A stretch of 64,000 nucleotides of DNA, from contig DLGJ01000012.1 in NCBI GenBank assembly GCA_002482645.1, positions 62,001 through 126,000 on the forward strand, given 5' to 3'. Numbering within the stretch: the first letter of the stretch is position 1; the number at the start of each line of letters is the position of its first letter. This DNA is from Hyphomicrobiaceae bacterium UBA7697. Lineage in GTDB: Bacteria > Pseudomonadota > Alphaproteobacteria > Rhizobiales > Methyloligellaceae. This document shows, one piece after another, positions 24,228-33,428 of this stretch. Made by a program: the position numbers and the translations under genes. The notes beneath the pieces were generated by a model. The model saw only the letters and a list, made by a program, of their open reading frames with translations, ran no database searches and was not told the origin of the DNA.

Positions 24228-25139
24228 TTACCGGGGCGTTAACACCCGGCGCCCCCAGGCGATGAAGTTCGTATTCTTCAGGCCGGCATCCGTCTTTCCA
24301 TAGCGGAAGCGCGCGCCCCGGGTGTCCACCACATGGCCGCCCGCCGCTTCCAGCACGGCCTGGCCCGCGGCGGTGTCCCATTCCATGGTGGGCGCGAGGC
24401 GCGGATAAAGGTCCGCGTTGCCACGGGCGATCTCGAGGAACTTGACCGACGAGCCGGCTCCGCCGCGCTCGGTGACGGCGAAGCCCTTCAAGAAGTCCTC
24501 GGTCTTGGCGTCCAGATGGGACAGGCTGACAAGCGCCGTGATGGCGTCGGGGTTCGCGGCCCGCGCGTGGAGACGCTTATGCGCGAGCGCGTTGAGATCG
24601 GCCCCCGTCGCGCTGGGTACCATTTCGGCTTCGACCGCAACGCCGTCGGCGATCGTCAGCGCGAGCAGCGCGCGCGCGGGCGCATAGACGAGGCCGAAGC
24701 ACGGAAAGCCGTCCTCCACCAGCGCGACATTGACGGTGAAGTCCGTGCGCTTCTTGATGAACTCCTTGGTGCCGTCCAGCGGATCGACCAGAAAGAACAA
24801 GCGGCCCAACGGCGCTTTCCGGTCCGTCACGGTCTCTTCCGAGACGACGGGAATCGAGGGTGCGAAATCGTGGAGCGCGGCGAGCAGGATGGCGTCCGCA
24901 TCGCGGTCCGCCTTCGTCACGGGGGAATCGTCGTCCTTGTACTCGACCGAATCCGTGGTGCCGTAATGGGCCATAATGGCGGCGCCGGCCTTGGCGGCAG
25001 CGTCCGTCATGACCTCGGCGGCCTCGCGCAGGTCGAAGACCGCCGGTTGTTCGGCCAGGGCTGCTGTTGTGTGTCTCGGTGCTGACAAGGCAAGATGCTC
25101 CAAAGGGCTGTGATTCGTTTCGCGTTTCTGTTGTCCCAA
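24228..25139 (-). CDS. cysQ: 3'(2'),5'-bisphosphate nucleotidase CysQ
   Basis: Inositol-monophosphatase-fold enzyme that hydrolyses 3'-phosphoadenosine 5'-phosphate to AMP in sulfur assimilation; up to 303 residues. Visible metal-binding motifs: SEETV (Glu pair), DPLDGTKEF and a late WDTAAGQAVLEAAGG. The TTG start at 25139 has AGGAAGG about ten bases upstream; the first ATG, 25010, would cut into the first helix (LREAAEVMTDAAAKAG), so the longer form is preferred though the first 25 residues look non-conserved. Divergent from chpT across 86 bp. Confidence 0.88.
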   Translation of the reverse strand: MGQQKRETNHSPLEHLALSAPRHTTAALAEQPAVFDLREAAEVMTDAAAKAGAAIMAHYGTTDSVEYKDDDSPVTKADRDADAILLAALHDFAPSIPVVSEETVTDRKAPLGRLFFLVDPLDGTKEFIKKRTDFTVNVALVEDGFPCFGLVYAPARALLALTIADGVAVEAEMVPSATGADLNALAHKRLHARAANPDAITALVSLSHLDAKTEDFLKGFAVTERGGAGSSVKFLEIARGNADLYPRLAPTMEWDTAAGQAVLEAAGGHVVDTRGARFRYGKTDAGLKNTNFIAWGRRVLTPR

Positions 25140-25225
25140 ATGATTGCGCCCTTCCTGTAACAGAAAATCGTACCCAGACCAGGATATCTCCGCGGAAGCC
25201 TCGCGGACACGACGAGGAGAAAGCC

Positions 25226-25864
25226 ATGTCGGAGCCGATCGCGCTCGGCGATCTTGATCTTGCGGCGCTGGTTTCGAGCCGCATTTGCCACGATATCATC
25301 AACCCGGTTTCCGCCATTTCCAACGGCTTGGAAATGCTCGCCGAGGAGCCGGACGACGATATGCGCGAAGCGGCGATGGACCTCATTCTCAAGAGCGCCA
25401 CCCAAGCCTCCGCGAAATTGCAGTTCGCGCGCATCGCGTTCGGCGCCGCGGGCTCGGCCGGATCGGAAATCGATACGCGGGATGCGGAGAGGGTGGCCCA
25501 TGCCTTCGTCAAGACGAGCGAGAAACACGATCTCGTTTGGGAAGGCCCTGCGCTGATCCTGCCGAAGAACAAGGTCAAGCTTCTGCTCAATCTCGTGGCG
25601 CTCGGGGTCGTGGCACTCCCGCGCGGCGGCGAAATTCGGGCCGTCATTTCCGGCGATGGACCGGACGTGGCCTACACGGTGACGGCAACCGGCAAAGCGG
25701 CCCGGCTCGCCGACCACATCAAGGCGTTGCTGGCCGGAGACGCGGCGGGGGAGGTCGATGCGCATTCGATCCAGCCGTATTACGCCGCCCGCGTGGCCAG
25801 TGCCGCCGGAATGGACGTGACCGCCGAGGCCGGTGAGGACGAGGTCGTTTTTCAAGCCCGGTAA
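25226..25864 (+). CDS. chpT: Histidine phosphotransferase ChpT
   Basis: 212 residues. In Caulobacter and relatives ChpT passes phosphate from the CckA kinase to CtrA and CpdR. The phosphorylated His is His22 in SSRICHDIINPVSAI, and a degenerate ATPase-like C-terminal domain follows (KNKVKLLLNLVALG, GEIRAVISG). Start ATG 25226 has GAGGAGA seven bases upstream. ctrA lies 6 kb downstream and sciP 5 kb beyond, so three members of the same circuit are close together. cheA follows 131 bp later on the same strand. Confidence 0.9.
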   Translation: MSEPIALGDLDLAALVSSRICHDIINPVSAISNGLEMLAEEPDDDMREAAMDLILKSATQASAKLQFARIAFGAAGSAGSEIDTRDAERVAHAFVKTSEKHDLVWEGPALILPKNKVKLLLNLVALGVVALPRGGEIRAVISGDGPDVAYTVTATGKAARLADHIKALLAGDAAGEVDAHSIQPYYAARVASAAGMDVTAEAGEDEVVFQAR

Positions 25865-25995
25865 CGGGCTCTCGTTCCCGTCGTCGCCACGTTCCGTCAA
25901 CGGACCGTAAACCACGGATCGCCGACAATCCGCCGATCAATTAGTGCGGCATCTGTGCGGTGCGAATCGTTGCGCGATTCGCGCCGGGGCGAGTT

Positions 25996-28662
25996 ATGGA
26001 CGACCTCCTGTCGGAATTCCTGATCGAGACGGGCGAGCAGCTTGACGAGCTGGACGCCAGCCTTGTGCGTTTCGAGCGGGAGCCGAACGACGCCGGGATG
26101 CTCAACACGATCTTTCGTGTCGCGCACACCATCAAAGGCACGTGCGGTTTCTTCGATTTGCCGAGACTGGCCAAGCTCGCGCATGCCGCCGAGGCGCTCA
26201 TGGGCCACTATCGCGACGGCGCAGCGGTTTCGACGGAGGGTGTCACCGCCATTCTCGCGAGCCTCGATCGGTTCAAGGAGATTCTTGGCGATCTCGCGCG
26301 CGACGGTATCGAGCCGCAAGGCTCCGACGACGATCTCGTTCAAGAGCTGCGAGCCCTGGCCGCCGCGTGCGTGGTGCCCGCGCGTGCGGGCGAGCCGGAT
26401 CGCGGCGATGCGGAGAACGATGAAGGCGCGGCGGCAACGGCGCTCCGGGCCTCGCCGGTCCGCGAACGTTTCGACGCACTCGAACGCGCCTGGCAGGAGA
26501 CGCAACGGCCAGCCAAGGCACCGGCGGACATTGCCGATACGGCGCCTGCATTCGAGGACGCCGCGCCGGATGCCGCCGAACCGGCGCCAATGGCGGCCGG
26601 CGAAAATCCGGATGCCTCGGCGGTTCGCCATCAGACCGTCCGGGTCGCCGTGGCGACGCTCGATACGCTGATGACCACGGTGAGCGAACTTGTGCTCACC
26701 CGCAATCAGCTTCGCGATCTTGCCGGCCGAACCGGAGCGGAGGCCTTCGCCCCGCCTCTGCAGCGGCTCTCCGCCGTTACGGTCGAGCTGCAAGAGGCGA
26801 TCATGAAGGCGCGCATGCAACCGATCGCCAATGCGTGGCAGAAACTGCCGGTGCTGGTCCGCACGCTGTCCGTGGAACTCGGCAAGCCGATCGAGATCGA
26901 GATGCGCGGAGGAGACGAGGAACTCGACCGCCAGGTCCTCGAAGCGATCAAGGACCCGCTCACGCATATGGTCCGCAATGCCGCCGATCATGGTTTGGAA
27001 AGCCCGAGCGAACGTATCGCGGCAGGGAAACCCAAAACCGGCCGGATTGCGCTACGCGCCTCGCAGCAAGGCGGCACCATCGTCGTCGAAGTGTCGGACG
27101 ATGGAAGGGGGCTCGATGTGGGCGCCTTGAGGGCCACGGCGCTTGCGAAAGGACTCGCGGCCCCCGACGAACTCGATGCACTCGGTGCCAACGAGATCTG
27201 CCAGTTCATTTTCGAGCCTGGCTTCTCCACCGCGGGCGCCGTCAGCCATATATCGGGCCGTGGCGTCGGGATGGATGTCGTACGCAGCAATATCGAGTCG
27301 ATCGGCGGAAGCGTGGATCTGGCATCCTCATCGTCTCAAGGCACGACATTCGTCATCAAGATCCCTTTGACGCTCGCAATCATGTCGGCGCTGATCGTTG
27401 AGGTCGCGGGTGTCTCCTTTGCAGTTCCGCAGTTCGGCGTGGTCGAGCTTGTGCGCGCCGGGGATGCGTCTGGGCATCGCGTCGAGATCATGAACGGCGC
27501 CGCGGTCTTGCGCTTACGCAACAAGCTTCTCCCCTTGTTGGATTTGGGTTCTCGGCTCCGCCTGCGGGACCAAGATTGGAGCGAGGCCAACACGGCCGGG
27601 AAAACCGCGGTGATCGTGCAGGCGGGCGCGCAGCGCTTCGGCGTTCTCGTCGACCGGGTGTCCCATAACGAAGAGATCGTGGTGAAGCCGCTCGCCAGCG
27701 TGCTGCGGCAGATCCCTGTGTTCTCGGCCAACACGATTCTCGGCGACGGCCGCGTCATCATGATCGTCGATCCCGGCGCGCTTGCCGAAGCCGCCGGGCC
27801 CGCGGATCTTTTGGGCGAGGATACCTTGGCCGATGCTCCGGCAACGGAGGAAGAGAACCGCATCGCGCTGCTCTTATTCCGCGCCGGCACGCCGGTTCTG
27901 AAGGCGGTGCCTCTATCTCTCGTCACGCGGTTGGAGGAGATCCCCGCGGCGGCGATCGAGACCTGCGATGGACAAGACGTCACGCAATACCGCGGAAGAC
28001 TTCTCCCTCTCGTTCATCTGAAGGACCGGCATCCGGAGCCGTCGAAAGCGATGCTTCCGGTTCTGGTGTTCACGGAGGGCGGGCGCACGGCGGGCTTCGT
28101 TGTCGATGAGATCGTCGACATCGTCGAGGACCATTTGGCCATCGATTTGCGGGCCGACGGCGCTGGCGTCGCGGGGTCGGGGATCGTCCGTGGCGAAGCC
28201 GTGGAGATCGTCGATGTTTCGCACTATCTGGGCCCGCTCTTCGAGCAGCAGGGCGCGCGGCGCGTACGCGGAGCGGCGCGGCAGCCGCGCATCCTTCTCG
28301 TGGACGACGGTCAGTTTTTCCGCGAGATGCTCGCTCCGCTCCTTCGAGGCAGCGGCTACGCCGTTACGGCCTTGGCGTCGGCACGCGAGGCGCTTGCGCT
28401 CAAGGAGAACGGCGAGCGCTTCGATGCGGTCGTGACCGACGTCGACATGCCCGGCTTGAATGGTTTCGATCTGGCGCGGCTCATCAGGGCCGATGCCGGT
28501 TGGAACGCCGTTCCCTTGATTGCGTTGTCGTCTCATCCGAGTTCCCGTCTCGTCGAGACCGGCCGCTTGGTGGGTTTCGATGCCTTTGTCGGCAAGTTCG
28601 ACAGGCGATCGTTGATGGACGTTCTGCGGTCTTGTTGCGAAGGTTGGGGAGAAGCCGCATGA
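25996..28662 (+). CDS. cheA: Hybrid chemotaxis kinase CheA with two CheW domains and a receiver
   Basis: 888 residues. Order: HPt domain with His44 (VAHTIKGTCGF), an Ala/Pro-rich linker near 120-205, dimerisation and HATPase domain (N box NAADHGLE near 326, GRGVGMDVV near 421), CheW-like domain at about 461-598, a second CheW-like domain at about 620-755, and a C-terminal response-regulator receiver from about 764 (ILLVDDGQ, Asp in VTDVDMPG, FVGKFD). Start ATG 25996. It heads a cheA-W-Y-B-R operon, its stop overlapping cheW. The extra CheW domain and receiver mark it as a hybrid unlike enteric CheA. Confidence 0.93.
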   Translation: MDDLLSEFLIETGEQLDELDASLVRFEREPNDAGMLNTIFRVAHTIKGTCGFFDLPRLAKLAHAAEALMGHYRDGAAVSTEGVTAILASLDRFKEILGDLARDGIEPQGSDDDLVQELRALAAACVVPARAGEPDRGDAENDEGAAATALRASPVRERFDALERAWQETQRPAKAPADIADTAPAFEDAAPDAAEPAPMAAGENPDASAVRHQTVRVAVATLDTLMTTVSELVLTRNQLRDLAGRTGAEAFAPPLQRLSAVTVELQEAIMKARMQPIANAWQKLPVLVRTLSVELGKPIEIEMRGGDEELDRQVLEAIKDPLTHMVRNAADHGLESPSERIAAGKPKTGRIALRASQQGGTIVVEVSDDGRGLDVGALRATALAKGLAAPDELDALGANEICQFIFEPGFSTAGAVSHISGRGVGMDVVRSNIESIGGSVDLASSSSQGTTFVIKIPLTLAIMSALIVEVAGVSFAVPQFGVVELVRAGDASGHRVEIMNGAAVLRLRNKLLPLLDLGSRLRLRDQDWSEANTAGKTAVIVQAGAQRFGVLVDRVSHNEEIVVKPLASVLRQIPVFSANTILGDGRVIMIVDPGALAEAAGPADLLGEDTLADAPATEEENRIALLLFRAGTPVLKAVPLSLVTRLEEIPAAAIETCDGQDVTQYRGRLLPLVHLKDRHPEPSKAMLPVLVFTEGGRTAGFVVDEIVDIVEDHLAIDLRADGAGVAGSGIVRGEAVEIVDVSHYLGPLFEQQGARRVRGAARQPRILLVDDGQFFREMLAPLLRGSGYAVTALASAREALALKENGERFDAVVTDVDMPGLNGFDLARLIRADAGWNAVPLIALSSHPSSRLVETGRLVGFDAFVGKFDRRSLMDVLRSCCEGWGEAA

Positions 28663-29120
28663 GGCTCGATCAGAGTGCGCAACGCGATGCCGAGGGGTTC
28701 GTCACGGTCACCGTCGCGGAACAACGCTTCGGTATCCCGCTCGCGTACGTGGACCATGTGTTCGTGCCCGACGCGTTGTTCGCGGTGCCGTTGGCGCCGC
28801 CGGAAATCGCCGGTCTTATCAATCTGCGCGGCCGCATTCTGACGGCCGTGGATTTGCGTCCGAGGTTGAGCTTGCCCGAGCGAGCGGATCACGGCCCCAT
28901 GGTCGCATTGGAGATCGAGACATGTGGCGGGCTCTACGGGCTCCTCGCCGATGCGGCCGGGGAGGTCATGTGGGCCGCTCCGGGGTCCGTGGAACGCGCG
29001 CCTTCGAATCTCGACGCACGTTGGGCGGACCTATGTTCCGGCGTATGCCAACTGGAGGACGGGCTCCTGGTCGCGCTCGACGTCGATCGCGTTCTCAATT
29101 TCAGTCAATCGGCGTCATAG
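28659..29120 (+). CDS. cheW: Chemotaxis coupling protein CheW
   Basis: 153 residues, a CheW beta-barrel linking receptors to CheA. Typical segments are FVTVTVAEQRFGIPLAYVDHV, then GLINLRGRILTAVDLRPRL. ATG 28659 overlaps the cheA stop in an ATGA arrangement, indicating coupled translation. No other domain. No methyl-accepting receptor gene is present in the window. Confidence 0.92.
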   Translation: MRLDQSAQRDAEGFVTVTVAEQRFGIPLAYVDHVFVPDALFAVPLAPPEIAGLINLRGRILTAVDLRPRLSLPERADHGPMVALEIETCGGLYGLLADAAGEVMWAAPGSVERAPSNLDARWADLCSGVCQLEDGLLVALDVDRVLNFSQSAS

Positions 29121-29160
29121 CACGAGGTATGCGGTGCTGCGCTAACCTATGCGAGGGACT

Positions 29161-29526
29161 ATGAAACACTGCCTGGTCGTGGACGATAGCGCCGTCATCC
29201 GGAAAGTCGCGAGACGTATTCTGGATGAGCTCAACTTCACGACATCGGAAGCGGAGAACGGCGTCGACGCGCTCGACCAATGCCGTACGTCCATGCCGGA
29301 TGCCGTGCTGCTCGATTGGAACATGCCCGAGATGGACGGCATCGCGTTCCTCGTCGCGTTGCGCAAGGAATCCGGCGGGCAAGAGCCGAAGGTCATTTTC
29401 TGCACGACGGAAAACGACGTGGAGCACATCGCCCGCGCGATCTCCGCAGGCGCCAACGAATACATCATGAAGCCGTTCGATCGAGAGATCATCGAAACGA
29501 AGTTTCAGGAGGTCGGGCTGCTTTAG
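29161..29526 (+). CDS. cheY: Chemotaxis response regulator CheY
   Basis: 121-residue stand-alone receiver domain. Acidic pocket VVDDS (Asp8, Asp9), phospho-acceptor Asp52 (LDWNMPEMDG), Thr83 in FCTTEN and Lys104 (MKPFD) are all present. GAGGG lies just before ATG 29161. It sits between cheW and cheB, so it is probably the main output of the CheA kinase, acting on the flagellar motor or another target. Confidence 0.93.
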   Translation: MKHCLVVDDSAVIRKVARRILDELNFTTSEAENGVDALDQCRTSMPDAVLLDWNMPEMDGIAFLVALRKESGGQEPKVIFCTTENDVEHIARAISAGANEYIMKPFDREIIETKFQEVGLL

Positions 29527-29533
29527 CCGGATT

Positions 29534-30688
29534 ATGACGGCGCTGGGCCAGAGCGGACAGATGGCGGAAACCGAAGTCACGCCACCGGGCGGGAGATGCA
29601 GGCGGGCGATCGCGGGCGATCCTGTCCGGGTCATGATCGTCGACGACTCGGCGGTCCTGAGCGGGTTCGTCTCACGCTGGATCGACGAAGATCCGGACCT
29701 GGAAGTCGTGGCGCGCCACACCAACGGCAAGCAGGCCGTTGACAACGTAGCGCGCGACGCGCCCGACGTGATCGTCCTCGATGTCGACATGCCGGTCATG
29801 GGCGGCCTGGAGGCGTTGCCGCTGCTGACGCGCGCGTGCCCCAAGGCTCGCGTGCTCATGGTGTCGGCACTGACCAGGCGAAACGCCGAGATCAGCCTCA
29901 AGGCGCTTGAACTCGGTGCGGTCGACTACGTGGCGAAGCCAGAGACGAGCACCGAAGCCGGCGGCCTTCCCGCGTTCCGGCGGGAGCTGATGTCGAAGCT
30001 GAAAGGGCTTGCGGCGGACCGCTCGCCGCGTCCGCGCGGCAGCGGGGACGGCGCAGGCGGCGGCCGCTTCGTGCTGCGTCCGTTTTCCGTTCGTCCGCCG
30101 GGCGTGATCGTGGTCGGGAGTTCGACGGGTGGACCCGAAGCGCTCTCCAAATTGCTTGCGGATATCGCCCCGTCGCTCGGCCGGACGCCTGTCCTGATCG
30201 CTCAGCATATGCCGCCGGTCTTCACGGCGGCTCTGGCGGAGCGGTTGGCAGACGTCACGGGCATCGGCGCGGCGGAGGCGCGCGACGGCCAGTCGCTTGC
30301 CGGCGGGCAGATCCATGTGGCGCCGGGCGGGCATCATATGGCGATCGAGGCTGGCGCGCCGCCGCGGATCGCCCTTCGCGCCGGTCCCGCGGTGAACTTC
30401 TACCGGCCTTCCGTGGATCTCTTGTTCAATAGCGCGGCCGGCATTTTTGGAAGCAGAACGCTCGGGATCGTTCTCACCGGAATGGGGTCGGACGGCACGG
30501 ATGGCGCTACGCGTATCGCCGATGCAGGCGGAACCGTGATCGCGCAGGACATGCGGTCGAGCGTCATCTGGGGCATGCCCGGTTCGGCGGCGGAGGCCGG
30601 CGCGTGCGCCGCCATTCTGCCCCTGGGCGAGATCGCCAGGGTCGCGTCCCGGCTGCTCGCAGGGCGCCCCCCGGAGGTTCGCCCATGA
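29534..30688 (+). CDS. cheB: Chemotaxis methylesterase/deamidase CheB
   Basis: 384 residues: a receiver domain (Asp83 in VLDVDMPVMGG), a linker, and a C-terminal methylesterase domain with the catalytic Ser in GSSTGGPEAL (near 195-200), His in QHMPP (near 223) and Asp in GMGSDG (near 319). Removes methyl groups from receptors. Starts 7 bp after cheY; its stop overlaps the cheR start (ATGA). The first 30 residues before VRVMIVDD are extra and may mark a later true start. Confidence 0.93.
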   Translation: MTALGQSGQMAETEVTPPGGRCRRAIAGDPVRVMIVDDSAVLSGFVSRWIDEDPDLEVVARHTNGKQAVDNVARDAPDVIVLDVDMPVMGGLEALPLLTRACPKARVLMVSALTRRNAEISLKALELGAVDYVAKPETSTEAGGLPAFRRELMSKLKGLAADRSPRPRGSGDGAGGGRFVLRPFSVRPPGVIVVGSSTGGPEALSKLLADIAPSLGRTPVLIAQHMPPVFTAALAERLADVTGIGAAEARDGQSLAGGQIHVAPGGHHMAIEAGAPPRIALRAGPAVNFYRPSVDLLFNSAAGIFGSRTLGIVLTGMGSDGTDGATRIADAGGTVIAQDMRSSVIWGMPGSAAEAGACAAILPLGEIARVASRLLAGRPPEVRP

Positions 30689-31707
30689 TGATGCACGAGT
30701 TCGAGGCGTTGCGCCGGGTGCTGCGCGACTATTCCGGGGCGGAGTTGAAGGAAAACACGATCGCCATCGTGGACGCGAAGCTCGCGCCGGTCCTCAAGGC
30801 GTTTCGGCTCCTTTCGATCGGAGACTTGACGGCCGCCTTGATGCGGCCTGGCAATGACTGTCTGCGGCAGTGCGTGGCCGAGGCGGTGGCCGTGAACGAG
30901 TCCTATTTCTTCCGGAATAGGGAATGCTTCTCCTACCTATCCGACGTCCTGCTGCCGCGCCTCATGGAGCGCCGGGCCCACACGCGCCGAATCCGAATCT
31001 GGTGCGCGGCCTGTTCCACGGGGCAGGAACCGTACTCACTGGCCATGCTTCTGGCCGATATGAGCGCGGCCCTCGACGGCTGGACCGTCGAGATTCTCGC
31101 CACCGACTTTTCGCAGGCGGCGCTGCGGAAGGCGCGCGATGGGCTGTATACCCAGTTCGAGGTTCAGCGGGGCTTGCCGGCGGCGAAGCTGATCGAATAT
31201 TTCGAGAAGCCGGATGGGGCGTGGCAAATCAAGCCGGAGATCCGGCGGCGCGTCGTGTTTCGGGAGCACAATCTATTGGAGGACTGCGCCGGGTTCGGCC
31301 GCTTCGACGTCATTCTGTGCCGGAACGTGATGATCTATTTCGACGCGGCTCTGCGCGCCACGGTGCTGAAGCGCCTTGCCGGCCGGCTTGAGCCCGATGG
31401 CTATTTGATCTTGGGCGCGGCGGAGACGACCACGGGCTTCTCGCGAGACTTCGTGCGGGTACCGGATAATCCAAGCGGGGTCTTTTGCCTCGATCCCGGC
31501 GCGGCGCACACGGGCGAAGGGCCGGGGCCTTGGGCCGGCCGCAAGGAGCCGATGGCGCAACTCCGGAGCGTCGAACTCGACAGAGCCACGGTGGACCGCC
31601 TCGAGGCAAAGGCACGGGCGCGCGGCCTGACGCTGGCGGCGCTTCTGGCCGAATTCGCGGAGGCGGGACCGCACGCGGGCCCCTCGAACGGACTCAAACG
31701 CGGCTAG
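30685..31707 (+). CDS. cheR: Chemotaxis protein methyltransferase CheR
   Basis: 340 residues. N-terminal all-alpha domain (1-75), then the SAM-binding methyltransferase domain with NESYFFRN, IWCAACSTGQEPYSLAM (near 108-124), ATDFS and CRNVMIYF. The last 60 residues form an extra tail ending in a short Leu/Ala-rich helix (LEAKARARGLTLAALLAEF) that looks like a ribbon-helix-like or coiled element and is not part of the core family. GGAGG lies nine bases before ATG 30685. Last gene of the che operon. Confidence 0.92.
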   Translation: MMMHEFEALRRVLRDYSGAELKENTIAIVDAKLAPVLKAFRLLSIGDLTAALMRPGNDCLRQCVAEAVAVNESYFFRNRECFSYLSDVLLPRLMERRAHTRRIRIWCAACSTGQEPYSLAMLLADMSAALDGWTVEILATDFSQAALRKARDGLYTQFEVQRGLPAAKLIEYFEKPDGAWQIKPEIRRRVVFREHNLLEDCAGFGRFDVILCRNVMIYFDAALRATVLKRLAGRLEPDGYLILGAAETTTGFSRDFVRVPDNPSGVFCLDPGAAHTGEGPGPWAGRKEPMAQLRSVELDRATVDRLEAKARARGLTLAALLAEFAEAGPHAGPSNGLKRG

Positions 31708-31740
31708 CCATTTGAAGCCGCCGGTCTGGTCCCGGATACA

Positions 31741-31769
31741 AAAATGGCCGGGATGGGCCCGGCCATTTT
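31741..31769. terminator. Bidirectional terminator between cheR and ctrA
   Basis: AAAATGGCCGGG (31741-31752) and CCCGGCCATTTT (31758-31769) are perfect complements around a 5-base loop. The flanking A and T runs allow termination of both converging genes. A nearly identical stem occurs at 36465-36487. Confidence 0.85.
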
Positions 31770-31797
31770 CTTGTCCAACGATCGAGACTTGCGCGGC

Positions 31798-32505
31798 TTA
31801 CGCGGCGGCTTCGCCCGTATCCGCTTCGTCCTCGGGATTGCGCAGCACGTAGCCGCGGCCCCAGACGGTCTCGATGTAATGCTTGCCACCCGTCGCCGCG
31901 GCGAGCTTCTTGCGCAGCTTGCAGATGAAGACGTCGATGATCTTGAGTTCCGGCTCGTCCATGCCGCCATAGAGATGATTGAGGAACATCTCCTTGGTCA
32001 GCGTCGTGCCCTTGCGCAGCGAGAGCAGCTCGAGCATCTGATATTCCTTGCCGGTCAGATGGACCCGCTGTCCGTTCACATCGACCGTCTTGGTATCGAG
32101 ATTGACCTTCAAGCCGCCGGTTTGGATGACCGACTGGGCGTGGCCCTTGGAGCGGCGCACGATGGCGTGGATGCGCGCGACCAGCTCGTCCTTGTGGAAC
32201 GGCTTGGTCATGTAGTCGTCGGCGCCGAAGCCGAGGCCGCGAACCTTATCCTCGATGCCCGCGAGGCCCGAGAGGATCAGGATCGGGGTCTGAACCTTGC
32301 TCACGCGCAAGGATTTCAAGACCTCGTAGCCGCTCATATCCGGCAGATTCAAGTCGAGAAGGATAATGTCGTAGTCGTAAATCTTGCCGAGATCGACACC
32401 TTCTTCGCCGAGATCAGTCTTGTAGACGTTAAAGCCTTCGGACTGCAGCATTAGTTCGATGCTCTGAGCCGTGGCGCTATCGTCCTCGATCAGAAGAACC
32501 CGCAT
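31798..32505 (-). CDS. ctrA: Cell-cycle master regulator CtrA
   Basis: 235-residue OmpR-type response regulator, close to the Caulobacter CtrA over its whole length. Receiver domain with Asp51 (LLDLNLPDMSGYEVL), then winged-helix DNA-binding domain (VHLTGKEYQMLELLSLRKG, IDVFICKLRKKL, ETVWGRGYVLR). It binds TTAA-N7-TTAA boxes to control division, DNA replication, flagella and pili. The C-terminus ends in Ala-Ala, as needed for ClpXP-dependent turnover of CtrA. The 400-bp upstream region carries a CcrM site and CtrA-box-like repeats. Divergent from fliJ. Confidence 0.97.
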   Translation of the reverse strand: MRVLLIEDDSATAQSIELMLQSEGFNVYKTDLGEEGVDLGKIYDYDIILLDLNLPDMSGYEVLKSLRVSKVQTPILILSGLAGIEDKVRGLGFGADDYMTKPFHKDELVARIHAIVRRSKGHAQSVIQTGGLKVNLDTKTVDVNGQRVHLTGKEYQMLELLSLRKGTTLTKEMFLNHLYGGMDEPELKIIDVFICKLRKKLAAATGGKHYIETVWGRGYVLRNPEDEADTGEAAA

Positions 32506-32909
32506 TTTAATTCCCCCGTATTCCCAATGTCCTGGCTATCCCCTGACCCATTACGTCGGACGCTGATTGGTTAATTTCGAATCAACAAGTTAATGATCAA
32601 TAGTTAACAAAAACTAATCAACAGGCGAGCGCTAACCCAAACCGCTAACCACGTGCGCTAACCATTGCCACCGCAGTGGGTATTCACGATCGGTTGGATG
32701 CAATCCATATGGTTTACCGGGCCTTAAGAGCTGTCGGCGATGATCTTGCGTGAAGGGGCGGGGGGAACCGGTCCTTGAGACTTGTTTTAAGGCCGAATTC
32801 CAATTGCCGTGCCGGCCGCAAGCCGGACCGCGCGGGGTTCGGCCCGTGGCATGGGCATAAGACAGTCCGCGGTGGACGCGGACACCGAACAGGCTTGAGG
32901 GTATTGAGT
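32506..32909. promoter_or_regulatory. ctrA-fliJ divergent regulatory region
   Basis: 404 bases. TTAA-N7-TCAAC at 32571-32586 is one mismatch from a CtrA box and overlaps GAATC at 32579-32583, the target of the cell-cycle methylase CcrM. Three CGCTAACC copies with 13-bp spacing begin at 32631, 32644 and 32657, and each resembles a CtrA half-site (TTAACCAT) with one or two changes. Further TTAA sites lie at about 32590-32608. The pattern fits autoregulation of ctrA; binding is inferred. Confidence 0.65.
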
Positions 32910-33308
32910 ATGAAGTCACGCGATGCAGTCATCCGATTGAAGCGCTTCGAGGTCGACGAGAAGCGCCGCAAGGTTGCCGATATCGAATCCATGATCGCCG
33001 AGTTCAACGACATGGCCGTGGATCTCGACCGGCAGATTTCGGTCGAGCAAGAGCGCGCCGGCGTCACCGACGTTAACCACTATGCCTATCCGACCTTCGC
33101 CAAGGCGGCGATGCAGCGGAGGGACAATCTGGCGACGTCCGTCGCGGGGCTCGAAGCCAAGCTCGCCGCGGCCAAGGGCGAGCTCGACGAAGCCGAAGAA
33201 GAGCTTCGCAAGATCGAGTTCATGCAAGGGCGCGACACGGACCGTGGGCGGGTCGAGGAACCGGACGCCGAATTCGCCATGCTGGGCGTGCAGCGCGCCG
33301 CCGGGTAG
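32910..33308 (+). CDS. fliJ: Flagellar export protein FliJ homologue
   Basis: 132 residues, nearly all helical coiled coil (RDAVIRLKRFEVDEKRRKVADIE, LEAKLAAAKGELDEAEEELRKIE). This is the size and texture of FliJ, the stalk-like chaperone-escort of the flagellar type III ATPase FliI. Sequence alone is weak support, but a gene of this type beside ctrA is common in Hyphomicrobiales. Start ATG 32910 with GAGGG upstream. Other flagellar genes are not in the window. Confidence 0.75.
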   Translation: MKSRDAVIRLKRFEVDEKRRKVADIESMIAEFNDMAVDLDRQISVEQERAGVTDVNHYAYPTFAKAAMQRRDNLATSVAGLEAKLAAAKGELDEAEEELRKIEFMQGRDTDRGRVEEPDAEFAMLGVQRAAG

Positions 33309-33428
33309 ACTGCGGCGGGAGGCGTTCCGGATTTGCGAGCGGGGACGTGCGGACGATTTTGCACCGCCCGTCATCCGCGAAGCCCGGTCCTCCCGGTCCC
33401 TGAAATCCGAAATGCGCGAGGTGCGGCC

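Noticed and set aside
25112..25116. A GATTC methylation site upstream of chpT as a regulatory signal
   Set aside because: A 5-base site occurs by chance every few hundred bases, and no CtrA box lies with it.
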